This document shows positions 39,087 to 47,568 of a stretch of DNA of 64,000 nucleotides, one piece after another. The notes beneath the pieces were generated by a model. The model made no database searches, had not been told where the DNA came from, and was given only the letters and a program-made list of their open reading frames with translations. The DNA is taken from positions 1-64,000 of the forward strand of contig NZ_JANLCJ010000005.1 in the NCBI RefSeq assembly GCF_024979295.1, read 5' to 3'. Origin of the DNA: Herbiconiux daphne. Lineage in GTDB: Bacteria > Actinomycetota > Actinomycetes > Actinomycetales > Microbacteriaceae. Position numbers and translations under genes: made by a program. Within the stretch, counting starts at the first letter, position 1; every line of letters begins with the position of its first letter.

Positions 39087-39605
39087 ATGGCGATAGTTCC
39101 CGACACCAAGAACTGGACGTGGGTGCTCGAACGCGAGTGCCCTGAGTGCGGTTTCGACTCGTCGGCCACCGAGGCCGGTGCCGTGCCCGCGTTGCTGCGC
39201 GCGAACGCCGCCGCGTGGCCGGCGGTGCTCGAGCGCGACGACGTCACGGTGCGACCGGATGCCGCCACCTGGTCGAACCTCGAATACGCCGCCCACGTGC
39301 GCGACGTGTTCCGCATCTTCCGGGTGCGACTCGGCCTGATGCTCGACGACGACGACCCCGAGTTCGCCAACTGGGACCAGGACGCCACGGCGGTGGAAGA
39401 CCGCTACAACGAGCAAGACCCGGCGGTCGTCTCGGCCGAGCTGACCGCTGCCGCCGAAGAGCTCGCGACGGCGTTCGAGCAGGTTCCCGACGACGCGTGG
39501 CAGCGGCGGGGCTTTCGGGGCGACGGCTCGGTGTTCACGGTCGATACGTTGGCGCGCTACTTCATCCACGACCCGGTGCACCACCTGCACGACGTGCGGG
39601 GCTGA
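39087..39605 (+). CDS. DinB-superfamily protein
   Basis: 172 residues with the four-helix DinB/MshD-like layout. Candidate metal histidines are in LEYAAHVRDVFRIF and the C-terminal RYFIHDPVHHLHDV. An N-terminal CPEC pair is present. Members include thiol-dependent transferases using mycothiol or bacillithiol; the substrate is unknown here. Stand-alone, about 105 bases after deoA. Confidence 0.75.
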   Translation: MAIVPDTKNWTWVLERECPECGFDSSATEAGAVPALLRANAAAWPAVLERDDVTVRPDAATWSNLEYAAHVRDVFRIFRVRLGLMLDDDDPEFANWDQDATAVEDRYNEQDPAVVSAELTAAAEELATAFEQVPDDAWQRRGFRGDGSVFTVDTLARYFIHDPVHHLHDVRG

Positions 39606-39635
39606 TCCGCCGGCGTCTCCCGCCCCGGGGTGGTC

Positions 39636-39717
39636 GGGGCCGCGCCTCCAGGGGCCCGCGGTGGTCCGAATGCGTGCAGTCATTCGGCCCGCCGCCGGCT
39701 TCTGGAGCGGCCCCGGG
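39636..39717. terminator. Long imperfect hairpin between convergent genes
   Basis: Outer arms GGGGCCGCGCCTCCA and TGGAGCGGCCCC plus inner arms CGGTGGTCCGAATG and CATTCGGCCCGCCG fold into one hairpin around CGTGCAGT. Located between the DinB gene and the nucleoside hydrolase gene, where it can end transcription from both sides. Confidence 0.65.
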
Positions 39718-39719
39718 CA

Positions 39720-40667
39720 TCAGGCGACCGGTTCGCCGATGCGCTCGAGGGCGTCGACGATCAGGTTCCAGAACTTCTCGTTGTCGAGCGCGACCGCGAC
39801 CTGGGTGGTGCAGTCGTCGGGAGCGGGTGCCCGAAAGTCGGCGACGGTCATGCCGAGCGTCAGAGCTCCGCTGAGTTCCACGTCGAGCGGGGCGCGCCGC
39901 ACCGTCATCACCGACGGGTCGATCACGCGCGCGACCGCACACGGGTCGTGCACGGGCGGATGCTCGAAGCCTTGGGCCTCGAGGTAGGTGCCGCCGAAGA
40001 ACTCGAGCAGTTCCACCACGAACTGCGCGGGCGATGTGCCGAGAGACCGGATGCGTTCCACGACATCCGGAGTCGCGAGCGCCTGATGGGTGAGGTCGAG
40101 GCCCACCATGGTGAGCGGCCACGACTCGTTGAACACGATGTGCGCGGCCTCGGGGTCGATGATGATGTTGAACTCGCTGGTGGCGCTCCAGTTGCCGCCG
40201 TGGTAGCCGCCGCCCATGAGAACGACCTCCTTCACCCGGGGCACGATGCGCGGCTCCCGGCGGGCCGCGAGTGCGATGTTGGTGAGCCCTCCGGTCGGCA
40301 CGAGCGTCACCGTGCCCGGTTCGTGCGCCATGATCGTCTCGATGATCAGGTCGACGGCGTGCCGGGGGTCGAGCGAGATCACGGGATCGGGCAGCGCGGG
40401 CCCGTCGAGCCCCGATTCACCGTGGATGTCAGGGGCGACTGAGATGGTTCGCACCAGAGGCCGGGCGCACCCGGCCGCGAAGGGAACGCCGGTGATGCCG
40501 GCCACCCGCGCCACCGACAGCGCATTGCGCGTGACCTTGTCGAGGGTCTGGTTGCCCACCACGGTGGTCACGGCGAGCAACTCGATCTCGGGGTTGCCGT
40601 GAGCGAGCAGCAGGGCGATCGCGTCGTCGTGGCCGGGGTCGCAATCGAGGATGATCTTCTGCGGCAT
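39720..40667 (-). CDS. Inosine-uridine preferring nucleoside hydrolase family protein
   Basis: 315 residues from ATG 40667 (MPQKIILDCDPGHDDAIALL). The calcium-binding DCDPGHDD motif is at about 8-15; AAGCARPL, HGESGLDGP, VPTGGLTNIA and the C-terminal HDPCAVA complete the family pattern. It splits ribonucleosides into base and ribose. Divergent from the adenosylhomocysteinase-like gene with a 90-bp shared region, and probably part of the same purine-salvage module. Confidence 0.92.
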   Translation of the reverse strand: MPQKIILDCDPGHDDAIALLLAHGNPEIELLAVTTVVGNQTLDKVTRNALSVARVAGITGVPFAAGCARPLVRTISVAPDIHGESGLDGPALPDPVISLDPRHAVDLIIETIMAHEPGTVTLVPTGGLTNIALAARREPRIVPRVKEVVLMGGGYHGGNWSATSEFNIIIDPEAAHIVFNESWPLTMVGLDLTHQALATPDVVERIRSLGTSPAQFVVELLEFFGGTYLEAQGFEHPPVHDPCAVARVIDPSVMTVRRAPLDVELSGALTLGMTVADFRAPAPDDCTTQVAVALDNEKFWNLIVDALERIGEPVA

Positions 40668-40695
40668 GGTTCTCCGTTCGAGGGGGAGCACCATC

Positions 40696-40730
40696 TTGAC
40701 ATCATTTCGAGTGAATTCATATATGAAATC
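40696..40730 (+). promoter_or_regulatory. Promoter and operator-like repeats for the adenosylhomocysteinase-like gene
   Basis: TTGACA (40696-40701), a 17-bp spacer and ATATAT (40719-40724) form a good promoter. TTCATATATGAA (40716-40727) is a perfect palindrome over the -10. TCGAG...ATTCAT appears twice (about 40708-40720 and 40730-40739). The IclR protein encoded two genes on is the likely binder. Confidence 0.6.
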
Positions 40731-40757
40731 GAGATTCATCTGTGCAATGATGTCGTC

Positions 40758-41954
40758 ATGACCTCGACCGACTCCTCGTCCTCCGCCCTCGCCTCGCGCG
40801 GCGCCGCTCGTCTGGAATGGATCCGTTCCCGCATGCCGCTGCTCGCGGGTGCCCGTGCCGAGCTCGCGGTGACCCAGCCGTTCGCCGGGCACCGCATCGG
40901 TATGTCGCTGCACCTCGAACCCAAGACCGCCGTGCTGCTCGAGACGCTGGCCGCGGGTGGCGCCGAGATCGTCGGCACCGGCAACCACGGCTCCACCCAA
41001 GACGACATCGTGGCCTTCCTGCGCGAACAGGGCATGACCCTGTTCGGCACTCGCGACGATTCGCTCGACCAGCACCACCAGAACGTGCTGAGCGTGCTCG
41101 ACGCGCAGCCGACGATGCTGCTCGACAACGGGGGCGACCTGGTGGCCGGCGTCGTCGCGCGCGGCGCCACCGCGGGCATCCTGGGTGGCACCGAGGAGAC
41201 CACTTCGGGGGGCGATCGGCTGCGCCGCGAACTCGCGGGTGCGGTGCCCTTCCCGGTCATCGTCATCAACGACAGCCTGCTGAAGGCGATCGGCGAGAAC
41301 AAGCACGCGGTCGGTCAGTCGGTGGTCGAGAGCTTCATGCGCATCACGAACCTCATGGTGCCCGGTCGCCGCTTCGTCGTGCTCGGCTACGGCTGGTGCG
41401 GGCGCGGCGTCGCCCACTACCTGCGCGCTCTCGGCGGCAAAGTGGCGGTCGTCGAGGTCGACGAGCTGAAGGCCTTCGAGGCGGCTCTCGACGGGTTCCG
41501 GGTGTCGACCGCGGTCGGCCTCGCCGAGTGGGGCGACGTGTTCATCACCGCGACCGGGCACGCCGGCGTTCTCACGATGGAGGCCATCGAGCGCATGCAC
41601 GACGGCGCCGTGCTCGCGAACTGCGGCCACTTCCCCTGGGAGATCGACACCGACGGTCTTCGCGCCGCCGCGACGGGCAGCCGCGAGATCGACGAGGCCA
41701 TCGAGCGCTTCGCCCTGCCCGACGGCCGTCACGTCGTGCTCATCGCCGGCGGCCGCATGTTCAATCTGGCCGGGCGCGAGCCCAAAGGAAACTCGATCGA
41801 GTCGATGGATCTGGGGTTCCTGCTGCAGACGCTCTCGCTCGAGCGCATCGCGACGGGGGCCGCGACGTTGACGCCGGGAGCGCAGCCCGTTCCGGATGAC
41901 GTCGACCGCACCATCGCGCGGCGCATGCTGCTCACCATGAACGCATCGGAGTGA
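40758..41954 (+). CDS. Adenosylhomocysteinase-like protein, divergent
   Basis: 398 residues. SAHH-fold landmarks are present: H52 in SLHLEPKTAVLLETLA, GSTQDDIVAFL, LLDNGGDLV, GGTEETTSGG, NDSLLK (K176), NAD site VLGYGWCGRGVAHYL and CGHFPWEID. It differs from canonical SAHH in three ways: D190 (human numbering) is Glu, the adenine-side histidine of the GHP motif is replaced (AGREPKGNSIESMD), and the C-terminal K-x-x-x-Y tail reaching the partner NAD site is absent. It may hydrolyse S-adenosyl- or S-inosyl-homocysteine or another nucleoside thioether. Neighbours (nucleoside hydrolase, IclR, adenosine deaminase) point to purine nucleoside breakdown. Confidence 0.8.
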   Translation: MTSTDSSSSALASRGAARLEWIRSRMPLLAGARAELAVTQPFAGHRIGMSLHLEPKTAVLLETLAAGGAEIVGTGNHGSTQDDIVAFLREQGMTLFGTRDDSLDQHHQNVLSVLDAQPTMLLDNGGDLVAGVVARGATAGILGGTEETTSGGDRLRRELAGAVPFPVIVINDSLLKAIGENKHAVGQSVVESFMRITNLMVPGRRFVVLGYGWCGRGVAHYLRALGGKVAVVEVDELKAFEAALDGFRVSTAVGLAEWGDVFITATGHAGVLTMEAIERMHDGAVLANCGHFPWEIDTDGLRAAATGSREIDEAIERFALPDGRHVVLIAGGRMFNLAGREPKGNSIESMDLGFLLQTLSLERIATGAATLTPGAQPVPDDVDRTIARRMLLTMNASE

Positions 41955-41958
41955 CGCC

Positions 41959-42762
41959 GTGATCGCGCCGATCGCCTCGCCGAGCGACGATGTCGCCGGC
42001 CGGCCCCTGAAGTCGGCTCCCGACTACTCGGTGCCGGCCCTCGACAAAGCACTCGACATCCTCGAACTGCTCGCCGACCGAGGCGACGGGTTGAGCCAGC
42101 TCGAGATCGCTCAGGCGATCGAGCGCTCACCGAGCCAGATCTTCCGCGTGCTGACGACACTCGAACGTCGCGGCTTCGTCTTCCGCGACCGATCCGGTCT
42201 CTACGTCCTGTCACTGCGGCTGTTCGATCTCGCACACCGCCACGAGCCGTTGCGGTCGTTGACCGCCGCCGCGCTTCCGGTGATGCGCGAGCTGGCGGGC
42301 GACATCCAGCAGTCGTGCAACCTCTCGGTGCTCGACGCCGAGCGGGTGCGGGTGATCGCCCAGGTCGAGAGCCCGGGCGACTTCGGCTTCAGCGTGCGGG
42401 TCGGCGCCCTGTTCTCCGTCACCGAGACGGCGACCGGCATGGTGCTCGAGGCGTTCAGGCCCGAGGTGCCGGCCGACGGAGGGTCGGCGCTCGAGCGTCT
42501 GCTGGCCGAGAGAATCCGGGGCGACGGCTACCTGGAGCGGCCGGATGCGCGGCAGCCGTCGATCACCGACGTCGTGTTCCCCATCCTGCGTGCCGATTCG
42601 ACCGCGGTGGCCGCGCTGACGGTGCCCTACGTGGCCACGAGCCTGAGCGCCGAGGCACCCGAGGTCGTCATCGGCCGGGCCCGTGACGCCGCCGCCGAGA
42701 TCGGTCGATCGCTCGCACTGGCACCCGGTGCCGAGGCCCGAGACCCTAGGCTGGAGCCATGA
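41959..42762 (+). CDS. IclR family transcriptional regulator
   Basis: 267 residues from GTG 41959, five bases after the SAHH-like stop and overlapping add by four bases. N-terminal winged HTH (VPALDKALDILELLADRGDG, LSQLEIAQAIERSPSQIFRV) and a C-terminal ligand-binding domain (SVRVGALFSVTETATGMVLE). It probably senses a purine-related ligand and controls the SAHH-like gene, add and the divergent nucleoside hydrolase. Confidence 0.9.
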   Translation: MIAPIASPSDDVAGRPLKSAPDYSVPALDKALDILELLADRGDGLSQLEIAQAIERSPSQIFRVLTTLERRGFVFRDRSGLYVLSLRLFDLAHRHEPLRSLTAAALPVMRELAGDIQQSCNLSVLDAERVRVIAQVESPGDFGFSVRVGALFSVTETATGMVLEAFRPEVPADGGSALERLLAERIRGDGYLERPDARQPSITDVVFPILRADSTAVAALTVPYVATSLSAEAPEVVIGRARDAAAEIGRSLALAPGAEARDPRLEP

Positions 42763-43880
42763 CTGCAGCGCCAGAGGAATACCTCGTCCCCGGAACCGGA
42801 ATCAGCTTCAACTCCCTGCCGAAAGTGTCGCTCCACGACCACCTCGACGGAGGTCTCCGGCCCGCGACCATCATCGAACTCGCCGATGCCCTCGACCTGG
42901 CTCTGCCGTCGACCGACGAGGTCGAGCTCGGCGACTGGTTCGAAGACAGCGCCGATTCCGGCTCGCTGCCGAGCTACCTGGCCACCTTCGACGTCACCAT
43001 CGCGGTCATGCAGACCCGCGAGGGCCTCACCCGGGTCGCCCGGGAGTTCGTCAACGACCTCGCCGCCGACGGCGTGATCTATGGCGAGGTGCGCTGGGCG
43101 CCCGAGCAGCACCTCAGCAAGGGCCTGAGCCTCGACGAGGTCGTGGAGGCCGTGCAAGAAGGCATCGAGCAGGGCGCCGACGACGCCCGGGCCGACGGCC
43201 GCAGCATCCGGGTCGGTCAGCTGGTCACCGCCATGCGTCACGCGAACCGCGGTCTCGAGATCGCCGAGCTCGCCGTGCGCCACCGCGACCGCGGCGTGGT
43301 CGGCTTCGACATCGCGGGCGCGGAGCTCGGCTTTCCCCCGAAGAACCAGCTCGCGGCATTCGACTATCTGGCCCAGAACTTCTTTCCGGTCACGGTGCAC
43401 GCGGGCGAGGCCGACGGGCTCGAGAGCATCCGCGGCGCGCTGTTCGACGGGCGAGCCCTGCGGCTCGGCCATGGCGTGCGCATCGCCGAAGACATCGAGA
43501 TCGAGCGCCAAGACGACGAGAACACCTACGTCACCCTCGGTCTGCTGTCGCAGTGGGTCAAAGACCGCGAGATCGCCCTCGAACTCTCGCCGTCGTCGAA
43601 CCTGCAGACCGGCGCCATCTCGGAGTGGGGCGACGAACTCGTCGATCACCCGTTCGACCTGCTCTACCAGCTCGGCTTCCAGGTGACGGTGAACACCGAC
43701 AACCGGCTGATGAGCAACACCACCATCAGCCGCGAGCTCGCGCTCCTGACCGACGCGTTCGGCTACGACCTCTCCGACATCGAGGTCTTCCAGCTCAACG
43801 CGGCAGCGGCGTCGTTCCTGCCGATCGAAGACCGCGAAGACCTCGCCGATGCCATCTCGGAGGGCTTCGAAGAGGCCTGA
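42759..43880 (+). CDS. add: Adenosine deaminase
   Basis: 373 residues. Metal site LHDHLDGG, substrate contacts GFDIAGAELG, VTVHAGEADG, histidine in RLGHGVRI, and the catalytic VNTDNRLMSNT. It deaminates adenosine and deoxyadenosine to inosine forms for PNP or the nucleoside hydrolase. Start overlaps iclR by ATGA, so translation is coupled to the regulator. Confidence 0.96.
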   Translation: MTAAPEEYLVPGTGISFNSLPKVSLHDHLDGGLRPATIIELADALDLALPSTDEVELGDWFEDSADSGSLPSYLATFDVTIAVMQTREGLTRVAREFVNDLAADGVIYGEVRWAPEQHLSKGLSLDEVVEAVQEGIEQGADDARADGRSIRVGQLVTAMRHANRGLEIAELAVRHRDRGVVGFDIAGAELGFPPKNQLAAFDYLAQNFFPVTVHAGEADGLESIRGALFDGRALRLGHGVRIAEDIEIERQDDENTYVTLGLLSQWVKDREIALELSPSSNLQTGAISEWGDELVDHPFDLLYQLGFQVTVNTDNRLMSNTTISRELALLTDAFGYDLSDIEVFQLNAAAASFLPIEDREDLADAISEGFEEA

Positions 43881-43900
43881 TCCGCGAGCGGAACGCTCGA

Positions 43901-43953
43901 CGAGAAGAGCGGATGCCGCGCGGCCGGGTGGCTCGCGGCATCCGCTCTTCTCG
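43901..43953. terminator. Bidirectional terminator after add
   Basis: Perfect 20-bp arms (43901-43920 and 43934-43953; CGAGAAGAGCGGATGCCGCG) with a 13-nt loop lie between the convergent add and VOC genes. Confidence 0.85.
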
Positions 43954-43997
43954 TGCGACGCGTGGGTGTCGGCGTCGGTCGGCGTGGTGCGTCGGCG

Positions 43998-44405
43998 TCA
44001 GCTCGCGGCGGCGGGGTCTGCCTGCTGGTTCGCGGGTGCCCACTCGGGCAGCTGCTGCAGGGCCCAGGTGTTGCCGTCGGGGTCGGCGAAGTAGACGAAG
44101 CGGCCCCACGGCTGCTCGTCGATCTCGCTCGCCTCGACATCGTTGGCGAGCAGCTGCGCCCGGGCCGCCTCGGCGTCGGAGACCACGATCTGCACTCCGC
44201 GCTGCGAGCCGGGTGCCATGTCGGTGATGCCCGTGCCGAGCACGATCGAGCAGGCCGAGCCGGGCGGGGTGAGTTGCACGAAGCGCAGCTGGTCGCTCAC
44301 GACGTGGTCGTGGTCGGCGTTGAAGCCGACCTGGTCGACGTAGAAGCTCTTCGCGCGGTCGACGTCGGTCACCGGGATGGCGACGAGTTCGATCTTCCAG
44401 TCCAT
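43998..44405 (-). CDS. VOC (glyoxalase/dioxygenase) superfamily protein
   Basis: 135 residues from ATG 44405, with AAAGGAC seven bases upstream. Typical VOC start IELVAIPVTDVDRAKSFYVDQVGF and end GRFVYFADPDGNTWALQQLP. The metal ligands of glyoxalase I are only partly present, so it may bind rather than convert a hydrophobic compound. Downstream of a drug-exporter-like ABC pair on the same strand; a resistance role is possible but unproven. Confidence 0.85.
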   Translation of the reverse strand: MDWKIELVAIPVTDVDRAKSFYVDQVGFNADHDHVVSDQLRFVQLTPPGSACSIVLGTGITDMAPGSQRGVQIVVSDAEAARAQLLANDVEASEIDEQPWGRFVYFADPDGNTWALQQLPEWAPANQQADPAAAS

Positions 44406-44467
44406 TGCAGTTGTCCTTTCGGGGGTGATTCCATGGTGGCTTCGGGTGTCGGTGTTCTCAAGCATCG

Positions 44468-45289
44468 TCAGTGCGCCTTCTTCATGGCCCGGATGCCGAC
44501 CGCGAGGCCGATCGCCGCGAGCACGACCGCCGCGACGAAGCCCCACAGCACGGCTGGGGAGCCGAGATCGCCGGCGAACAGCGCGCGCTCGGCCGAGACG
44601 ACGTAGCTGATGGGGTTGAAGCCGGCGGCGACCTGCATCCAGGCCGGACCGTCGTCGAGCGGCAGGAGCATGCCCGAGAGGATGAGCAGCGGAAAGATCG
44701 TGGCCTGCTGCACGCCCCAGAACATCCAGTCGCGATTGCGGCTGGCGAGCGCCAGGGCGTAGCTCAGCGACCCGAAGCCGAGGCCGAAGACCGCCAGCAG
44801 TGCCAGTCCGATCAGCATGCCCACGGGGTTCGCGCTGAAGCCGAACGGAATGGTCACGAGAGCGATCACGGCCGCCTGCACGATGATCGGGGCCATCTCC
44901 TTCAGCGCTCGCCCGACCAACAGCGACGAGCGGGCGATCGGGGCCACCAGGGTGCGTTCGTGCGATCCGGTCTGCATCTCGAAGAGCAGATTGGAGCCGG
45001 TCGTGCCGGTGCCGAACAGGGCGATCATCACCAGGATGCCGGGCACGAACCACTGCAGCGTGACGCTCGCGGGCTGATCGGAACTCGCGACGAGCAGCGG
45101 CCCGAACAGCCCGAGGAACACCAGCGGCTGCAGCAGGCTGAAGATGAGCGAGAACGGATCGCGCACGACGGGCCGCAGCTCGCGGATCAGCACGTTCCAG
45201 GTGTCGCGAACGAGCGAGGTGGGGCGCGTGACCCCGGCGGCGGACGGGCCGGCGGTGGCGCGGGGCGGGAGTGCGGTGGCGGTGCTCAT
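44468..45289 (-). CDS. ABC-2 type permease, daunorubicin-resistance (DrrB) type
   Basis: 273 residues with six TM helices. The family pattern RELRPVVRDPFSLIFSLLQP, the EMQTGSHERTLVAPIARSS loop and NPISYVVSAERALF are visible. Four-base overlap with the ATPase gene. Probably exports a hydrophobic compound. Confidence 0.9.
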   Translation of the reverse strand: MSTATALPPRATAGPSAAGVTRPTSLVRDTWNVLIRELRPVVRDPFSLIFSLLQPLVFLGLFGPLLVASSDQPASVTLQWFVPGILVMIALFGTGTTGSNLLFEMQTGSHERTLVAPIARSSLLVGRALKEMAPIIVQAAVIALVTIPFGFSANPVGMLIGLALLAVFGLGFGSLSYALALASRNRDWMFWGVQQATIFPLLILSGMLLPLDDGPAWMQVAAGFNPISYVVSAERALFAGDLGSPAVLWGFVAAVVLAAIGLAVGIRAMKKAH

Positions 45290-46497
45290 GCGGAGACCCT
45301 TTCTGAGGAGGTGGTGCCGGGGTTGGAGGAGGTAGGAGCGGACGAAGCGGGGGCGCCGGTGGCGGTGCCGGTGCGGGTGTCGACGCTCGACGACGTGGGG
45401 GCGGCGGCCGAGGCGCCGGTCGAGCCGGCGTCTGACGACACCTCGTCGCCGCGGCCCTTCGCGTCGGCCGACTCGGTGGTCTCGCCCTCGTCACGCAGGC
45501 TGCGACCGGTCAGGGCGAGGAAGACGTCGTCGAGCGTCGGCTGCCGAAGCGTCGCGGTGACGACGGGCGCCCCCGCGGCATCCAGTTCGCGCAGCAGCAC
45601 GGGCAGCACGCGTTCGCCGTGATCGACCACGAGCTCGAGAGCACGGCCGTCGTCACGCCGCGACACCGGAGCCGAACCGGCGCCCCCGCCGGCACCCTTC
45701 CCCGAGTCGCCGCGAGGGTTCGAGACGCGCGCCGCCACCCCCCGTGCCCGCGTCGCGTCATCCGCCGATGCGAAACCGAGGGTGATGACGTCGCCGGCCA
45801 GCGTCGACTTGAGCGACGAGGCGGTGTCGTCGGCGATGACGCGGCCGTGGTCCATCACGAGCACGCGTTCAGCGAACTGGTCGGCCTCGTCGAGGTAGTG
45901 GGTGGTGACGAAGACGGTGGTGCCGTGCTGCTCGCGCAGATCGAGGATGTGCCGCCAGAGGTTGGCGCGGCTCTGCGGGTCGAGGCCGGTCGACGGCTCG
46001 TCGAGAAAGAGCAGCGCGGGGGAGTGGATGAGGCCGAGGGCGATGTCGAGCCGGCGCTTCTGGCCGCCCGAGAGCCCGAGCACCGGGCGCTTGGCCAGCG
46101 GCGCGAGATCGAGCGACTCCAAGAGTTCGCCGGCCCGCCGGGCGGTGTCGGCACGGCTCATGCCGTAGAACGCGCCCTGGCTGAGCAGTTCGTCGCGCAC
46201 GCGCTGGTTGTTGCCCGCGCTCGTTCCCTGCCCGATGTAGCCGATGCGCCGGCGCACGGCCGCCGGGTCGGTGGCGATGTCGTGCCCGGCCACGACCGCC
46301 GTGCCGCGCGTCGGTGGCAGCAGCGTGGTCAGCATGCGCAAGCTGGTCGACTTGCCCGCTCCGTTGGGGCCGAGGAAGGCGACGAGTTCGCCCGTGGCGA
46401 CGTCGAGGTCGAGGTCGGTGACGGCGTCGACGGTGGCGCGTTTGACGGTGAACTGCTTGGTCAAACCGCGAGCGGTGATCATCGTGTCGTTTGTCAT
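45286..46497 (-). CDS. ABC transporter ATPase, DrrA type, with long low-complexity tail
   Basis: 403 residues from ATG 46497; ATG 46482 and 46518 are alternatives. Walker A GPNGAGKST, Q-loop IGQGTSAGNN, signature LSGGQKRRLDIALGLIHSP, Walker B LLFLDEPSTGLD. After the DrrA-like regulatory region (LRQPTLDDVFLALTG) a Thr/Ser/Ala/Gly-rich tail of about 60 residues follows, and a Gly/Ser insertion lies at about 260. Both are unusual for this family. Divergent from a WYL regulator. Confidence 0.92.
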   Translation of the reverse strand: MTNDTMITARGLTKQFTVKRATVDAVTDLDLDVATGELVAFLGPNGAGKSTSLRMLTTLLPPTRGTAVVAGHDIATDPAAVRRRIGYIGQGTSAGNNQRVRDELLSQGAFYGMSRADTARRAGELLESLDLAPLAKRPVLGLSGGQKRRLDIALGLIHSPALLFLDEPSTGLDPQSRANLWRHILDLREQHGTTVFVTTHYLDEADQFAERVLVMDHGRVIADDTASSLKSTLAGDVITLGFASADDATRARGVAARVSNPRGDSGKGAGGGAGSAPVSRRDDGRALELVVDHGERVLPVLLRELDAAGAPVVTATLRQPTLDDVFLALTGRSLRDEGETTESADAKGRGDEVSSDAGSTGASAAAPTSSSVDTRTGTATGAPASSAPTSSNPGTTSSERVSA

Positions 46498-46517
46498 GGC
46501 ACCACGGTACGAAGACA

Positions 46518-46538
46518 TCAGGTCACTTTCTGTCCTGA
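46518..46538. promoter_or_regulatory. Inverted repeat TCAGGTCA-N5-TGTCCTGA in the WYL/ABC divergent region
   Basis: 8-bp arms with one mismatch, centred about 30 bases from each gene start. Position suits binding by the WYL regulator to control itself and the drrAB-like genes. Confidence 0.5.
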
Positions 46539-46557
46539 ATACGAGAGAATATCGACC

Positions 46558-47553
46558 ATGGCCGAAACGACCTCGCGCATCCTCTCTCTGCTCAACCTGT
46601 TGCAGACCCACCGCCAGTGGCCGGGCGCCGAGCTCGCCGAGCGCCTCGGGGTCACCGAGCGCACGCTGCGGCGCGACGTCGAGCGCCTGCGCGAGCTCGG
46701 CTACCAGGTCGCGGCGACGCGCGGCGTGGCAGGCGGCTACCGGCTCGAGGCCGGCTCGCAACTGCCGCCCCTGCTGCTGACCGACGACGAGGCCGTCACC
46801 ATGGCCATCGGGTTGCGGGTCGCCGCCACGCAGGGCCTGGCCGACGGCGAGCAGACCACACTCACGGCGCTGGCCAAGTTCGAGCAGGTGCTGCCCTCGG
46901 CGCTCCGGCACCGCGTCAACGCCCTCGCCGGCTTCGTGCTGCCGCAGACGCCACGTTCACAGGGCTCCCCGGTCTCGCAGGAGCTGCTCGGTCAACTCGC
47001 GCTGGCCTGCCGCGACCGCGAGCGCATCCGGTTCCACTACGAGGCGGCGAACGGCGCCGAGACCGATCGCGTCGTCGAGCCGCACACGCTCGTCGCGGCA
47101 TCCCGCAGCTGGTTCTTCGTCTGCTGGGACCTGCAGCGCTCCGACTGGCGCACCTTCCGCGTCGATCGCATGAGCGGCTTCTTCGGCACCCGCCTGCACT
47201 TCGACCCCCGCGAACTGCCGGCAGCGGATGCCGCGCAGTTCGTGCAGACCGCGCTCTCGTCGCTGCACCGTCGGCTGACGGCGGAGGCCCACGTGCGTCT
47301 GCCCGTCGACGTGATGCGCGAGCAGTTCGGCGGGTGGGCCGCCGAAGCGGAGCCGATCGACGCCGAGACCACGCGCTGGCCGATCCGCGGCGAGAGCTTC
47401 GAGACCATGCTCACCTCGGTGATGTGGATTCCCGCCGGCGTCGAGTACACGCTGCACGGGTCGCCCGAGTTCCTCGCCTTCGCCGCCGAGACGGCCGCGC
47501 GCATGCGATCCGCGGTCCCAGCCAACTCCCCGCTATCGCCCACGCCGGGCTGA
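46558..47553 (+). CDS. YafY-type transcriptional regulator with HTH and WYL domains
   Basis: 331 residues. N-terminal HTH_11 (SRILSLLNLLQTHRQWPGAE, LGVTERTLRRDVERLRELGY), then the WYL domain (RIRFHYEAANGAE, EPHTLVAASRSWFFVCWD, RTFRVDRM). WYL domains sense small ligands. The divergent ABC exporter is the most likely target. Confidence 0.92.
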   Translation: MAETTSRILSLLNLLQTHRQWPGAELAERLGVTERTLRRDVERLRELGYQVAATRGVAGGYRLEAGSQLPPLLLTDDEAVTMAIGLRVAATQGLADGEQTTLTALAKFEQVLPSALRHRVNALAGFVLPQTPRSQGSPVSQELLGQLALACRDRERIRFHYEAANGAETDRVVEPHTLVAASRSWFFVCWDLQRSDWRTFRVDRMSGFFGTRLHFDPRELPAADAAQFVQTALSSLHRRLTAEAHVRLPVDVMREQFGGWAAEAEPIDAETTRWPIRGESFETMLTSVMWIPAGVEYTLHGSPEFLAFAAETAARMRSAVPANSPLSPTPG

Positions 47554-47568
47554 CATGATTCACGGGAG

